From assembly GCA_015484595.1 (NCBI GenBank), contig WFMM01000095.1, positions 1-48,795 on the forward strand: 48,795 bases of DNA, read 5' to 3'. Source of the stretch: Nitrospirota bacterium. Lineage in GTDB: Bacteria; Nitrospirota; Thermodesulfovibrionia; Thermodesulfovibrionales; JdFR-85. The first letter of the stretch is position 1. The number at the start of each line of letters is the position of its first letter. Under the pieces are notes generated by a model that saw only the letters and a list, made by a program, of their open reading frames with translations, was not told the origin of the DNA and did not search any database. The translations under genes were made by a program, and so were the position numbers. Positions 9,218 to 19,224 of the stretch are shown here, piece by piece.

Positions 9218-11048
9218 GTTTCTTCAGAAGGTTTCTTACCCTTTCACTGATTTCCCTGTCGGGATGTTTGTGAAGCTTTAAAAGCTCCTCTTTAAACCTT
9301 TCTACATCTGAGTTAGTAAGTGTCTCTAATGCCTCAAGCACCACTGGTGGGAAGCTATCCATCAGGAGTTTTCGCTTTATCCTTTCAGTCAGTGCCCTGT
9401 TCTTTTTTAGAATCTTAAGGGCATAGTACCTGACCCACTCATCCTGGTCTTCAAGTAAAAGGGCAAGCTCCTTTTTACAGCAGCCTAACCTGTAGGCACT
9501 CATGATAGCCACCCTTCGTATCTCTGCAGAGGGGTCTTTGATGAGCTCCTTTATCCTTGAGACCACTTTATTGCTTTTAAACCTGCCAAGCCTTGTAATG
9601 GCAGTTATCTTTACATCCCAGTCTTCATCATGGGTAAGCTCGAGCACCACATTTACAGAGTCTGAGTACTGGGCAATAAAGAGTTTCGTTGACTGATCTA
9701 TCAAGGGTATCAATTTCATAAACCTTTTTCTGTCTATTACTGAAAGGGTCTTGATGGCTTCCTCAAGCACATCTGAATAGGGCTCACGAGCAAGCATGGA
9801 CTCAATGCTGTCAAAAACCTTTTTAGTCTTGACATTTCGTAGAGCAATCAATGCCTCCTTCCTTACATGACCATCCGGGTCGTTAAGGAGGCTTACGATC
9901 TCCGGAACATTTTTAGAAGGTCCTATCTTCCCCAGTGCCTTCACGGCAGCCCTCCTTATATCCCTTGATTTGTCCCTCAAAAGAGGAATAATGCTTTTTA
10001 CTGCCTCCTTTATCTGAAGTCTTTCACTTAGCTCAATTGCAAGCGAGCGGGCAACAAAGGGAATGTCAGGCTTTTGTATCACTCTACATATCTGTTTTAC
10101 AGGTGCTATCCTTTGTAGAGAACTTAATATGTAATCCCTGAACTCTGTATCATAAGGATTGCCTGGTTCCAAAGAACCGGCAATTAAGAGAAGCTCCTCG
10201 GTAAATGATTTTAACCTTGCATCAGTGATTGCCTTTATAGCCAGGCTGAGATCATTTCTATCAGGGCTTTTGAGCAATTGGGATACAATGTTTTTTAGAC
10301 CTGGTATCCTTTTTGAAAGACCCAGTTTGATGAGCGCCCTTATGGTGTAGTCCCTCTCTACAGGGCTTTCAGTCTCTTTTAAATGCTTTAGCAGACAGGT
10401 CTTTGAATCTCTGGTATCAATTTCACAAAGGGCTTCAATAGTAAGGAGCCTTACCGAAGCAGAGGGGTTTTTCAGTAGGTGAATAATACTTTTTACGGTC
10501 TGAGGGAGTTTTAATATGGAAATTGCCCTCAGGGTAAAGAGGCAAACCCACTCTGCATCGTGAAGGAGCTGGTCTATGTGTTTTAAAAGGATGTCTGCCC
10601 TTTTCAGTCTTGCAAGCACCATAACAGAGGCAGCCCTTACATTTGCTGAAGGGTCATTAAGCAGATTCTCTATGAGGTATATTGAATCCTCAGGAAAGTC
10701 CCTTACTATTTTAAGTCCAAGGAGTCTCATGTAGTGGTCCCTGTCTGTAAGAAGCAGCTTTACAGCGCTGTGGTTTTCGATGTTTTTAAGGATATGAATA
10801 GCAGGGTCTCTTAGTTCTGGCTTCTGCCTTAACAGGGGAAGTAACATAAGGGCCGTGGCTTCACCACCAATCTGTATAAGGGCGTCAATGCTTGCCTCTC
10901 TGACAGCAGGGTTTTTGTCTGAAAGAGACTGGATAAGCGGATAGACAGCCCTTATGTCTTTTGTGCCAAGCTGAAGGGCTGCCCTTTTTCGTTTTAAAGG
11001 GTCACCTGATTGTAGTTCCCTTAGTAGTGTTTTAATGCTCTTGTTCAT
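9204..11048 (-). CDS. HEAT-repeat protein in chemotaxis operon
   Basis: Multiple HEAT/PBS-lyase-like repeats (DIRRAAVKALGKIGPSKNVPEIVSLLNDPDGHVRKEALIAL). Confidence 0.88.
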   Translation of the reverse strand: MNKSIKTLLRELQSGDPLKRKRAALQLGTKDIRAVYPLIQSLSDKNPAVREASIDALIQIGGEATALMLLPLLRQKPELRDPAIHILKNIENHSAVKLLLTDRDHYMRLLGLKIVRDFPEDSIYLIENLLNDPSANVRAASVMVLARLKRADILLKHIDQLLHDAEWVCLFTLRAISILKLPQTVKSIIHLLKNPSASVRLLTIEALCEIDTRDSKTCLLKHLKETESPVERDYTIRALIKLGLSKRIPGLKNIVSQLLKSPDRNDLSLAIKAITDARLKSFTEELLLIAGSLEPGNPYDTEFRDYILSSLQRIAPVKQICRVIQKPDIPFVARSLAIELSERLQIKEAVKSIIPLLRDKSRDIRRAAVKALGKIGPSKNVPEIVSLLNDPDGHVRKEALIALRNVKTKKVFDSIESMLAREPYSDVLEEAIKTLSVIDRKRFMKLIPLIDQSTKLFIAQYSDSVNVVLELTHDEDWDVKITAITRLGRFKSNKVVSRIKELIKDPSAEIRRVAIMSAYRLGCCKKELALLLEDQDEWVRYYALKILKKNRALTERIKRKLLMDSFPPVVLEALETLTNSDVERFKEELLKLHKHPDREISERVRNLLKKHGTL

Positions 11049-11146
11049 CCTGATTATTAATCCCCTGTTACTTAATCGGAAAAATTTTTTAAAACTTTAA
11101 CTGAAGGTCTTAAAAGCTAAGTGAAGCCCCCTCAGTGTTTATCCTT

Positions 11147-11890
11147 CTAAGCAATCTCCTCCATTGCTACCTTTAGTCTCATGAGTGCCTGTGAGTGAAG
11201 CTGTGAGACCCTTGACTCGGAGACTCCAAGGACCTCGCCTATCTCCTTAAAGGTAAGTTCATCCCAGTAATAAAGCGACAGTATGAGCTGTTCCCTTTCA
11301 GGAAGGTTCTTTATCTTTTCTGCAAGTATGTGTTTTTTTTCCTTGTCCTCTATCTGTTTAAAGGGATTCAGGGAGTTTTCGTCTTCAAGGTGCTCATAGA
11401 TGTTGTAGTCACCGTCGTTTTTGTTGTCTATCCTCTGGCCAATCCCCTCAATGCTCAGTGTGGTTGATTTGTGGGCACTGTTTAAGAGCTTGAAAATCTC
11501 ATCCACATCAAGCCCCATCTCTTCTGCAACCTCCTCCTCAGAGGGGGGTCTTCCGAGTTTCTTCTCAAGCTCTGAATAGGTGTTTTTGAGGTCGTTAATC
11601 TTTTTCTGAAGGTGCTTTGGTATCCACTCAGCAGCCCTGAGCTCGTCAAGCATTGCCCCCTTGATGCGGTACTCTGCATAGGTCTTGAGGGTGGCCTTCT
11701 TTGATGGATTGAATTTATCAATCGCATCTAAAAGACCTATGATACCGGCGCTTATCAGGTCGTCAACAGTGAGCTGGGGAGGGAGACGCCAGGAAAGCCT
11801 GTAGGCAGTGTACTTTATGTAGGGAAGCATCTCCTCTACTATCTTTTCTTTTTCCTCTTCCGTGACTATGTAGTTTTTATACCCCAACAT
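11147..11890 (-). CDS. fliA: RNA polymerase sigma factor FliA (sigma28); the ORF track extends to 11917
   Basis: DDLISAGIIGLLDAIDKFNPSKKATLKTYAEYRIKGAMLDELR; C-terminal LPEREQLILSLYYWDELTFKEIGEVLGVSESRVSQLH. Confidence 0.94.
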   Translation of the reverse strand: MLGYKNYIVTEEEKEKIVEEMLPYIKYTAYRLSWRLPPQLTVDDLISAGIIGLLDAIDKFNPSKKATLKTYAEYRIKGAMLDELRAAEWIPKHLQKKINDLKNTYSELEKKLGRPPSEEEVAEEMGLDVDEIFKLLNSAHKSTTLSIEGIGQRIDNKNDGDYNIYEHLEDENSLNPFKQIEDKEKKHILAEKIKNLPEREQLILSLYYWDELTFKEIGEVLGVSESRVSQLHSQALMRLKVAMEEIA

Positions 11891-12689
11891 TTCCTGATAC
11901 CTCAAAGAGATTGTCAAAGAAAAACTGAATCCCTCCCTTTGGGGATGAGCTGTTCATGTTCCTTATCCTGTCTGCAAGGGATGAAAATGCCTCTGATACC
12001 TGTGAGTGAGGGCTCTGTAACACCACAGCCTTCTGGCTCTTTACTGCCTTCTGCAAAGCCCTGTCGTAGGGTATAAACCCGATGTAATCAAGTGAGACAT
12101 TAAGGTATCGGTCTGTAACCATGTGCAGTCTCTTGAATATCTCCAGAGCCTCACTGGAGCTTCTTGCCTGGTTTATAAGTATCCTGAACTCCTTTTCCTG
12201 ATATCGGGTATTTAGAACCTTTATCAATGCATAGGCATCGGTAAGTGAGGTAGGCTCAGGGGTTACCACCACTACTGTCTCCTGCGAGGCAATGCAGAAA
12301 AAGGTTACATTTGGAGATATGCCAGCGCCCGTGTCTATGAACAGATAGTCAATGTTTTCCTGAAGTGCCTGAAACTCGTCTATCAGACGGAGCTTTTTAA
12401 ACTCATCAAGGTGGGTAAGCTCCTCCACTCCAGAGCTTGCTGGCACCACCATTATCCCCGCAGGGCCTTTAACTACTATCTCGCTCAGGGACTTCTCTCC
12501 ATTAAGCATGTGCTGTATGTTGAACCTTGGTGCCATGCCTAAAAGGACATCGATGTTACAAAGCCCCAGGTCTGCGTCAAGCACCATCACCCTTTTACCC
12601 TTTTTGCTTAAAGAGATGGCAAGGTTTGCCACGATGTTGGTCTTTCCAACTCCACCCTTTCCACTTGTTATGGCAATGGTCTTTATCAT
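11877..12689 (-). CDS. flhG: FlhG/MinD-like flagellar number regulator ATPase
   Basis: TSGKGGVGKTNIVANLAISLSKKGKRVMVLDADLGLCNIDVLLG, next to flhF. Confidence 0.94.
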   Translation of the reverse strand: MIKTIAITSGKGGVGKTNIVANLAISLSKKGKRVMVLDADLGLCNIDVLLGMAPRFNIQHMLNGEKSLSEIVVKGPAGIMVVPASSGVEELTHLDEFKKLRLIDEFQALQENIDYLFIDTGAGISPNVTFFCIASQETVVVVTPEPTSLTDAYALIKVLNTRYQEKEFRILINQARSSSEALEIFKRLHMVTDRYLNVSLDYIGFIPYDRALQKAVKSQKAVVLQSPHSQVSEAFSSLADRIRNMNSSSPKGGIQFFFDNLFEVSGNVGV

Positions 12690-12690
12690 C

Positions 12691-13695
12691 TCAACACTCC
12701 TTCGGTAGTATTAGGTTTGAGATAGTTGCTCTGTCAGGAAAGATTATGTCCTTTGGAATCCTCTGTCCATTGGTCAGATAGGCTATGGGTTTCTGATACA
12801 CCGTGGAGATGTTGTAGATGCATCCCCTCTTTGAAACCTCATCTATCTTTGTAAACCCAAGACAGTCTATGTTGAGTTTACGGTAATTATGGTAGGCATC
12901 AATCATAAAGTCCTGGTCAGAGCTTGCACTGACGATGAGGTGGGTCTCCACTGGGAGTTCAAGGCTGTGAATCTCTCTTAGCTCCTCCAGATAGTGCTCG
13001 TCCTTTGGATTGGTGCCAGCGGTGTCAACGAATATCCTGTCTTTACCGATGTGCCTGTTTACATGCTCTTTGAACTCTGAGATGTTATGGGCAACCTCAA
13101 GCGGTAGCCCAAGCACCCTTGCAAAGGAGGCAAGCTGATAGGTTGCTCCAAGCCTCAGGGTATCAAGTGTTACGATTGCAATCCTCTTACCCTTTCTTAT
13201 CTCGTTGGCTGCCAGTTTACATAGGGTGGTTGTCTTTCCAGAGCCAGTTGCTCCAACGAGCATCACTATCTTTTTTGAGTTTTTGAGATCGTAAAGGCTC
13301 AACTCTCTGTTAAGGGCATCCATAAGTGTCTCAAAGTCTGTTGCCCTTTCACATAACCTCAGGGCAAACTCCTCCTTGATTGACTGACTGATAAGTGCCC
13401 TGAGGAGCCTTCTCTTTTTCTCGGGAAGCCTTAGCTCGTAGCCGCTTTTTTTAAGCTCAAAAAGAGCATCCCTTAGCCGCTGGATCTCTTCCCTCAGGGT
13501 GTTAAGCTCCCTTTGCTCTGTTACCATTTTCTGCTCTTTAGTGTTCTTTTCTCCGTAATCCACAGCAGCCACTATCTCCACAGAGCCGTCCGCAAGCTCT
13601 TCAGAGGAAAGTATCACCGCATCGCTTCCAAGCTCCTTTTTCACCCTGAAAAGGGCCTCTGAAAACTGTTTTGCCTTGAATCTTTTAATCTTCAT
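12691..13695 (-). CDS. flhF: flagellar GTPase FlhF
   Basis: MKIKRFKAKQFSEALFRVKKELGSDAVILSS; SRP-type GTPase VGATGSGKTTTLCKLAA; IFVDTAGTNPKD. Confidence 0.94.
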   Translation of the reverse strand: MKIKRFKAKQFSEALFRVKKELGSDAVILSSEELADGSVEIVAAVDYGEKNTKEQKMVTEQRELNTLREEIQRLRDALFELKKSGYELRLPEKKRRLLRALISQSIKEEFALRLCERATDFETLMDALNRELSLYDLKNSKKIVMLVGATGSGKTTTLCKLAANEIRKGKRIAIVTLDTLRLGATYQLASFARVLGLPLEVAHNISEFKEHVNRHIGKDRIFVDTAGTNPKDEHYLEELREIHSLELPVETHLIVSASSDQDFMIDAYHNYRKLNIDCLGFTKIDEVSKRGCIYNISTVYQKPIAYLTNGQRIPKDIIFPDRATISNLILPKEC

Positions 13696-15724
13696 AGGTC
13701 ACCATCCCCAGTGAATATAGTTTAGCCTCAGGTGAGAGCTCAGCACTTGAGATTACAGAGAGGTTTGGCATGATCCGTTCTGCAATCCTTCTTAAGTGAT
13801 TTCTCACCTGAGGAGAACAGACTATCACGGGTTTAATGTTGTTTGCACCTGTCTTTTTCAGGGCAAACTCTATTGACCTCATAAGGTTCTGGATAAGCTC
13901 TGGTTTAAGGCCCGTTCCGTCCTGCATGGACTGGACTATCTCCTTTTCAAACCTTGGGTCAAGGGTAAAGACAGGCACGGTCCCATCAGGAAGCATGTGC
14001 TGACGGGTAATGACCCTTGAGAGTGCCTGTCTTACCACCTCGGTAAGCATCTCGGGGTCCTTTATGCTCTGGCCGTGGTCAAGCAGGGTCTCAAGGATGG
14101 TTATCATGTCCTTAATAGGAACACCCTCTTTAAGCAGGTTCTGTAACACCCTCTGCACCGTGCCAAGGGGAAGGACATTTGGAATAAGCTCCTCAACTAT
14201 CCTCGGGTAGACCTTTGAGACACTGTCAAGGATGTTTTGAACCTCTGCCCTGGTGAGCACCTCCCAGCCGTGTTTTCTTAGAAGCTCTGTAAGATGGGTC
14301 ACCACCACTGTGGAGGCATCAACCACGGTAAAGCCCCTCTGCTGGGCAGCTTCAATCTGCTGTTCGTCGATCCAGTAAGCAGGAAGCCCGAAGGCTGGCT
14401 CCTTTGTGGGGATTCCATCCAGAGGCTCCTGTTTTTCGTCTGGGGCAACGGCAAGCCACTTGCCAACAACGAGCTCTCCACGGGCAATCTCTATGCCCTT
14501 TATCAGGAACGCATACTCATGTGGTCTTAACTGCAGGTTGTCCTTTATGTGAATGGAGGGTATTACAAAACCAAGCTCCTGGGCAATCTGACGACGCATG
14601 GCCTTAATCTTTGAAAGCAGCTGACCACCTGGCTCCTCCACAAGAGATATCAGACCGTAGCCGATCTCAAGACTAAGAGGGTCTATCTCAAGGTAAGACT
14701 CGATTGGAGGCTCCTCTGGGGGCTTTTCTGTCTCTTCCTCTGTGGCTTCCTCCTGGGGGGGCCTTTTTGCCATCAGATAGGCAAGGGAGCCAGCAGTAAG
14801 GGCTATGATGAAGAATGGGATATGTGGAAGCCCTGGCACAAGGGCAAGCAGAAAGAGGATCCCCGATGCAGTGGAAAGGGCCTTTGGATTTACAAAGACC
14901 TGCCTTTTAAACTCCTCGCCAAGGTCTGCCTCACTGCCTGCACGGCTTACTATGATGCCTGCAGAGGTTGAGACCAGAAGTGCTGGTATTTGTGAGACCA
15001 GACCGTCACCGATGGTAAGTATGGTGTAGGTCTGGGCTGCCTCACCTATTGGCATCCCCTTCTGAAGGATACCAATGAGAAGGCCGCCTATGATGTTTAT
15101 CCCTGTGATTACCAGTCCTGCTATGGCATCACCCCTTACGAACTTGCTTGCACCATCCATTGCACCGTAGAAGTCTGCCTCCCGGGCAATCTCCTCTCTT
15201 CTGCGTCTTGCCTCTGCCTCGTCAATAAGCCCTGTGTTCAAGTCTGCATCAATGGCCATCTGTTTCCCTGGCATGGCATCCAGCGTAAACCTGGCTGCCA
15301 CCTCTGCTATCCTACCTGCACCCTTTGTGATAACCACAAAGTTGATAATCACAAGTATCAAAAACACTATCAGGCCAACCGCATAGTTTCCACCGACCAC
15401 GAAGTTACCAAAGGACCTGATGACCCTGCCTGCTGCCTCTGGTCCCTCGCTTCCCCTGAGCAGTATGATCCTGGTGGTTGCTATGTTTAAAGAGAGCCTG
15501 TAAAGGGTGACAATGAGAAGCAGTGAGGGAAAGACCGAAAAGTCAAGGGGTCTTCTTATGTAGACCGATGTAAGAAGCACCACCACTGAGACGGATATGG
15601 AGATTGAAAGCAGTATATCAAGCACAAAGGACGGCATGGGAAGAAGCATGATCCCCAAAACCATTAGCACGCTGATTCCAAGAAGCACATCACTACGCTG
15701 TCTTAGTAACTGAAGCCAGTTCAT
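13685..15724 (-). CDS. flhA: flagellar biosynthesis protein FlhA
   Basis: FHIPEP family: FPSLLLIVTLYRLSLNIATTRIILL; GDAIAGLVITGINIIGG; ATFTL-type C-domain. Confidence 0.97.
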   Translation of the reverse strand: MNWLQLLRQRSDVLLGISVLMVLGIMLLPMPSFVLDILLSISISVSVVVLLTSVYIRRPLDFSVFPSLLLIVTLYRLSLNIATTRIILLRGSEGPEAAGRVIRSFGNFVVGGNYAVGLIVFLILVIINFVVITKGAGRIAEVAARFTLDAMPGKQMAIDADLNTGLIDEAEARRRREEIAREADFYGAMDGASKFVRGDAIAGLVITGINIIGGLLIGILQKGMPIGEAAQTYTILTIGDGLVSQIPALLVSTSAGIIVSRAGSEADLGEEFKRQVFVNPKALSTASGILFLLALVPGLPHIPFFIIALTAGSLAYLMAKRPPQEEATEEETEKPPEEPPIESYLEIDPLSLEIGYGLISLVEEPGGQLLSKIKAMRRQIAQELGFVIPSIHIKDNLQLRPHEYAFLIKGIEIARGELVVGKWLAVAPDEKQEPLDGIPTKEPAFGLPAYWIDEQQIEAAQQRGFTVVDASTVVVTHLTELLRKHGWEVLTRAEVQNILDSVSKVYPRIVEELIPNVLPLGTVQRVLQNLLKEGVPIKDMITILETLLDHGQSIKDPEMLTEVVRQALSRVITRQHMLPDGTVPVFTLDPRFEKEIVQSMQDGTGLKPELIQNLMRSIEFALKKTGANNIKPVIVCSPQVRNHLRRIAERIMPNLSVISSAELSPEAKLYSLGMVTYED

Positions 15725-16758
15725 AGCCCGACACCTCTGAGTTTATAGATGTATGCAAGTATCTTTGCCACAGCACGGTACAGGCTCTCAGGTATCTCGC
15801 TACCAAGCTCAAGCTTATAAAGTGCCCTTGCAAGGGGTGGCTCCTCCACTATTGGCACATCGTGAAGCTGGGCAATCTCCTTTATCTTCTGTGCAACAAA
15901 GCCTGCTCCCTTGGCAACCACAGTTGGGGCACCAGTGCTTCCTCTTTCATACTTAAGTGCCACTGCAATGTGTGTAGGGTTTGTGATAACCACCGTGGCC
16001 TTTGGCACCTCCTGCATCATCCTCTTTCTTGCCATCTCTCTCTGGATGCTTCTGATGCGTGCCTTTATCTGCGGGTCACCCTCTGTTTCCTTGAACTCCT
16101 CCTTAATCTCTTCCTTACTCATGCGGATTGACCGCTCAAACTGCCACTTTTCGTTAACATAATCCAGAAAGGAGATAACGAAGAAGGCTACAAAGGAGAC
16201 CTTCAGCGTGTAAATGAGCATGTCTTTCATGGTAAGTGCCATCTGGTTCAGGTCAAGAAAGAACATGTTTATCACAACTGGAAGGACCTTCTTGATTATC
16301 AGATACAGGATGAGGCCACCTGCTGAGAACTTGACAAGCCCTTTAACGAACTCCATAAGGGCATTGGGTGAAAAGAGCTTCTTAAGGCCAGCCATGGGGT
16401 TTATGTTTTCAACCGAAAGCTTAAAGGGCTTATAGACGAAGCCACCCTGTATCAAGCCGCCTGCCACACCAAGGACGAGTGTAAAAAGTAGCACAGGAAC
16501 TACAGAGAGCATCCCCTTTGTAAGCAGTGCGTTAAACCTGTGTACAGGGTCTGTGTGAGCAGAAAACTGAAGACCCTGATAAAAGGTCTCCATGATTATC
16601 CTCATGCTGTAGTGTCCTAAAAGCATAAAGGACAGCACCGCTCCACCGAAGGCCAGCATCCCGCTGAATTCCCTGCTTCGTGGGATCTGTCCTTCCTCTC
16701 TTGCCTTTTGCCTCCTTCGGGGTGTCGCTTTTTCAGTTCTTTCCTGATCCTCTGCCAT
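15721..16758 (-). CDS. flhB: flagellar biosynthesis protein FlhB
   Basis: DQERTEKATPRRRQKAREEGQIPRSRE; autocleavage motif NPTH intact (VVITNPTHIAVALKY). Confidence 0.97.
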   Translation of the reverse strand: MAEDQERTEKATPRRRQKAREEGQIPRSREFSGMLAFGGAVLSFMLLGHYSMRIIMETFYQGLQFSAHTDPVHRFNALLTKGMLSVVPVLLFTLVLGVAGGLIQGGFVYKPFKLSVENINPMAGLKKLFSPNALMEFVKGLVKFSAGGLILYLIIKKVLPVVINMFFLDLNQMALTMKDMLIYTLKVSFVAFFVISFLDYVNEKWQFERSIRMSKEEIKEEFKETEGDPQIKARIRSIQREMARKRMMQEVPKATVVITNPTHIAVALKYERGSTGAPTVVAKGAGFVAQKIKEIAQLHDVPIVEEPPLARALYKLELGSEIPESLYRAVAKILAYIYKLRGVGL

Positions 16759-17534
16759 TATCTTTTGCCTCCTGTTAAAAGTAACAGGTTAAGGTCTGTT
16801 TTCATGTCTGAGAAGTATCCGTTTAAAAGCACCATCACCATTGGAATGGTTAGCAGGATTACAAGAAAACCAAGTGCAAGGTAGAGTGGATAGGCCACAA
16901 AAAAGATGTTAAACTGTGGAATCAGTTTGTAAAGCACGCCAAGCAGTATGTTTGTAATAAGCACTATGGTGATGGCAGGAGCCGAAAGCTTAACTGCAAG
17001 CACGAAGACCTTTGCACCAAGCTCTATTCCTGTCTCTGCCATGCTCTTTATGTTTGCACTTCCCACGGGAACGAAGCTAAAGCTCTTCGTAAGGGCATAG
17101 ATAAAGTAGTGATGCATGTCAAGGGCAAAGAACAGAAATATGGCAAGTATGCTGTAAAATCTTGATATCTCAGTGGACTGACCAATCTCAGGATTAAAGA
17201 CATTTGCCATTGACATGCCCGTTACCGTGCTTATTGCCTGTCCTGCTGTGTCAATTGCAAAAAACAGAACCCTCACGGTAAGACCAAGGACAACGGAAAA
17301 AAGCGTCTCTCTTATAACGAGCATACCTATCTCGTCCACACCTGCCTTTACATTGACAAGGGGGGTAAGGGCAAGGGACAGGGTGAGTATCATCCCAATC
17401 CTGAACTGTGCAGGGAAGCTCTTTGAGCCAAAAAGCGGAAGCACTGCAAACACCACAGAGACCCTGAGTAGCACGAGCAGAAAGCCTATCAACTGGTCAT
17501 TCCTTATGCCTAACTGCTGAAGCATTCGCTGCAC
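16758..17534 (-). CDS. fliR: flagellar biosynthesis protein FliR
   Basis: Membrane protein with FliR signatures and position between flhB and fliQ. Confidence 0.93.
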   Translation of the reverse strand: MQRMLQQLGIRNDQLIGFLLVLLRVSVVFAVLPLFGSKSFPAQFRIGMILTLSLALTPLVNVKAGVDEIGMLVIRETLFSVVLGLTVRVLFFAIDTAGQAISTVTGMSMANVFNPEIGQSTEISRFYSILAIFLFFALDMHHYFIYALTKSFSFVPVGSANIKSMAETGIELGAKVFVLAVKLSAPAITIVLITNILLGVLYKLIPQFNIFFVAYPLYLALGFLVILLTIPMVMVLLNGYFSDMKTDLNLLLLTGGKR

Positions 17535-17535
17535 C

Positions 17536-17805
17536 TCACTTTATGTAAGCCGGTATGTTATTGATAATGTTTCTCGTGAAGTCAAGAAGCACATTGGTTA
17601 TCCAGGGCATAAAAAACAGAAGACACAGAAACACAGCGATTATCTTAGGCACAAAGGTTATGGTGAACTCCTGTAACTGGGTGATTGCCTGAATAAAGCT
17701 TATAAGCACACCCACAAGAAGGCTTACAAGCAAAACTGGTCCAGATGCAAGAAGCATGGTTTTAAATACCTCTGCTGATATCTGTTTTATAAGCTCTACT
17801 GTCAT
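17536..17805 (-). CDS. fliQ: flagellar biosynthesis protein FliQ (likely start at MTVELIK; ORF track extends to 17844)
   Basis: ASGPVLLVSLLVGVLISFIQAITQLQEFTITFVPKI. Confidence 0.94.
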   Translation of the reverse strand: MTVELIKQISAEVFKTMLLASGPVLLVSLLVGVLISFIQAITQLQEFTITFVPKIIAVFLCLLFFMPWITNVLLDFTRNIINNIPAYIK

Positions 17806-18515
17806 TGAAAACTCCTTACCAGTGAACCTATCATAAGGTTCCATCCATCAACCAGCACGAATAGCAGCAGCTTAAAGGGCAGAGAGATAAGCACAGGTGG
17901 AAGCATCATCATACCAAGAGAAAGGAGCACGCTTGAGACCACCATGTCTATAATCAAAAAAGGCAGATATATGAGAAAGCCAATCTCAAAGGCAGTGCGA
18001 AGCTCACTTATCGCAAAGGCAGGCACCACAACCCTGAGAGGCAGTTCCTGCGGGGTCTTTACCTTTTTAAGCTTTGCCAGGTTTAAAAATAGCTTTATAT
18101 CCTTTTCCCTTGTTTGCCTTAGCATAAATGCCTTTATGCCCGGCTCAGCCTTTTTAAGTGCCTCGGTGAAGGTAATCTGATTATCCAGATAGGGGGTCAA
18201 TGCGTTTTGCTGGATGTTGTCAACCACAGGTGACATGATGTAGAGGGTGAGGAAAAGAGAAAGCCCGATAATTACAGGTGTTGGTGGTATCTGCTGCCCC
18301 CCTATTGCGTGTCTTAGAAACCCAAGAACCACAACCACCCTCGTAAAGGAGGTAAACATAATGAGTATTGCAGGCACGAAGGTAATGATGCTAAGAAAGA
18401 TAAAGAGGTTTATCAGTGGACTGTCCACTTCTTTTAAGTCAAAGCCGTAGGCAGCACCTGCAAAAATCAATGTAAAAACAACTGCTAACAGGGCTATCCC
18501 TTTTAGGCTCTTCAT
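17802..18515 (-). CDS. fliP: flagellar biosynthesis protein FliP
   Basis: FTSFTRVVVVLGFLRHAIGGQQIPPTPVIIGLSLFLT; MMLPPVLISLPFKLLLFVLVDGWNL. Confidence 0.96.
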   Translation of the reverse strand: MKSLKGIALLAVVFTLIFAGAAYGFDLKEVDSPLINLFIFLSIITFVPAILIMFTSFTRVVVVLGFLRHAIGGQQIPPTPVIIGLSLFLTLYIMSPVVDNIQQNALTPYLDNQITFTEALKKAEPGIKAFMLRQTREKDIKLFLNLAKLKKVKTPQELPLRVVVPAFAISELRTAFEIGFLIYLPFLIIDMVVSSVLLSLGMMMLPPVLISLPFKLLLFVLVDGWNLMIGSLVRSFQ

Positions 18516-18838
18516 TTAATCTCACTCCTTAGGGTGTCTTTAAGGACCTTCAGGTGGTTGATATTCCTTTTCAGGCCCTGTAGCTCTGTGGCAAACTCCT
18601 CTTCAGGATAGGCCTTGATGAGTTTGAGGTCGTTTGGGGTAACACCAATCAGTATCACCTCTTTTCCTGCCTTAACAACGGCGATTGCCTTTCTGGGCCC
18701 GAGGTTAAGAAATCCCAGGGTCTTTATAAACTGACTCTGGCCTGCTCCTATCCTGCTCATAAGAACCCTTGAGCCAATAACTATAAGGGCAAGCACGAAT
18801 AAAAGAGAAAGCCCTATCTTTAGAAGCTCCATGGTCAT
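18512..18838 (-). CDS. fliO: FliO-like flagellar protein
   Basis: Single TM plus basic domain (GPRKAIAVVKAGKEVILIGVTPNDLKLI), position between fliN and fliP. Confidence 0.8.
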   Translation of the reverse strand: MTMELLKIGLSLLFVLALIVIGSRVLMSRIGAGQSQFIKTLGFLNLGPRKAIAVVKAGKEVILIGVTPNDLKLIKAYPEEEFATELQGLKRNINHLKVLKDTLRSEIK

Positions 18839-19224
18839 TTCAGTTTCTTTACCCTTTCTTCAGGACTTATAATCTCCGTAAGCCTCACGCCAAGCTTTTC
18901 GTTTACCACCACAACCTCCCCCTTTGCAATCAGCTTGTTGTTTACCAGTATCTCCATTGGTTCGCCGGCAATCTTGTCAAGCTCAATGACAGAGCCGTGG
19001 CCTAACTTCAATAGATCCTGTATGAGTATCCTTGTCCTTCCAAGCTCAACCGTTATCTCAAGGGGAATGTCAAGCAGAAAGTCTATGTCCCTTGAGGTTT
19101 TTGTTTCTTCGGCATCGCCCTTTAGCTCTGAAAACTTTGCCTCCTCTGGCTCCTTTGACTCATCGCTATTGTGATGACCATCAGTGGCAACCTGTGTGTT
19201 TAATTCCTCAGCCATTTTTTTCAC
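18835..19224 (-). CDS. fliN: flagellar motor switch protein FliN
   Basis: LDIPLEITVELGRTRILIQDLLKLGHGSVIELDKIAGEPMEILVNNKLIAKGEVVVVNEKLGVRLTEI. Confidence 0.95.
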   Translation of the reverse strand: MKKMAEELNTQVATDGHHNSDESKEPEEAKFSELKGDAEETKTSRDIDFLLDIPLEITVELGRTRILIQDLLKLGHGSVIELDKIAGEPMEILVNNKLIAKGEVVVVNEKLGVRLTEIISPEERVKKLK

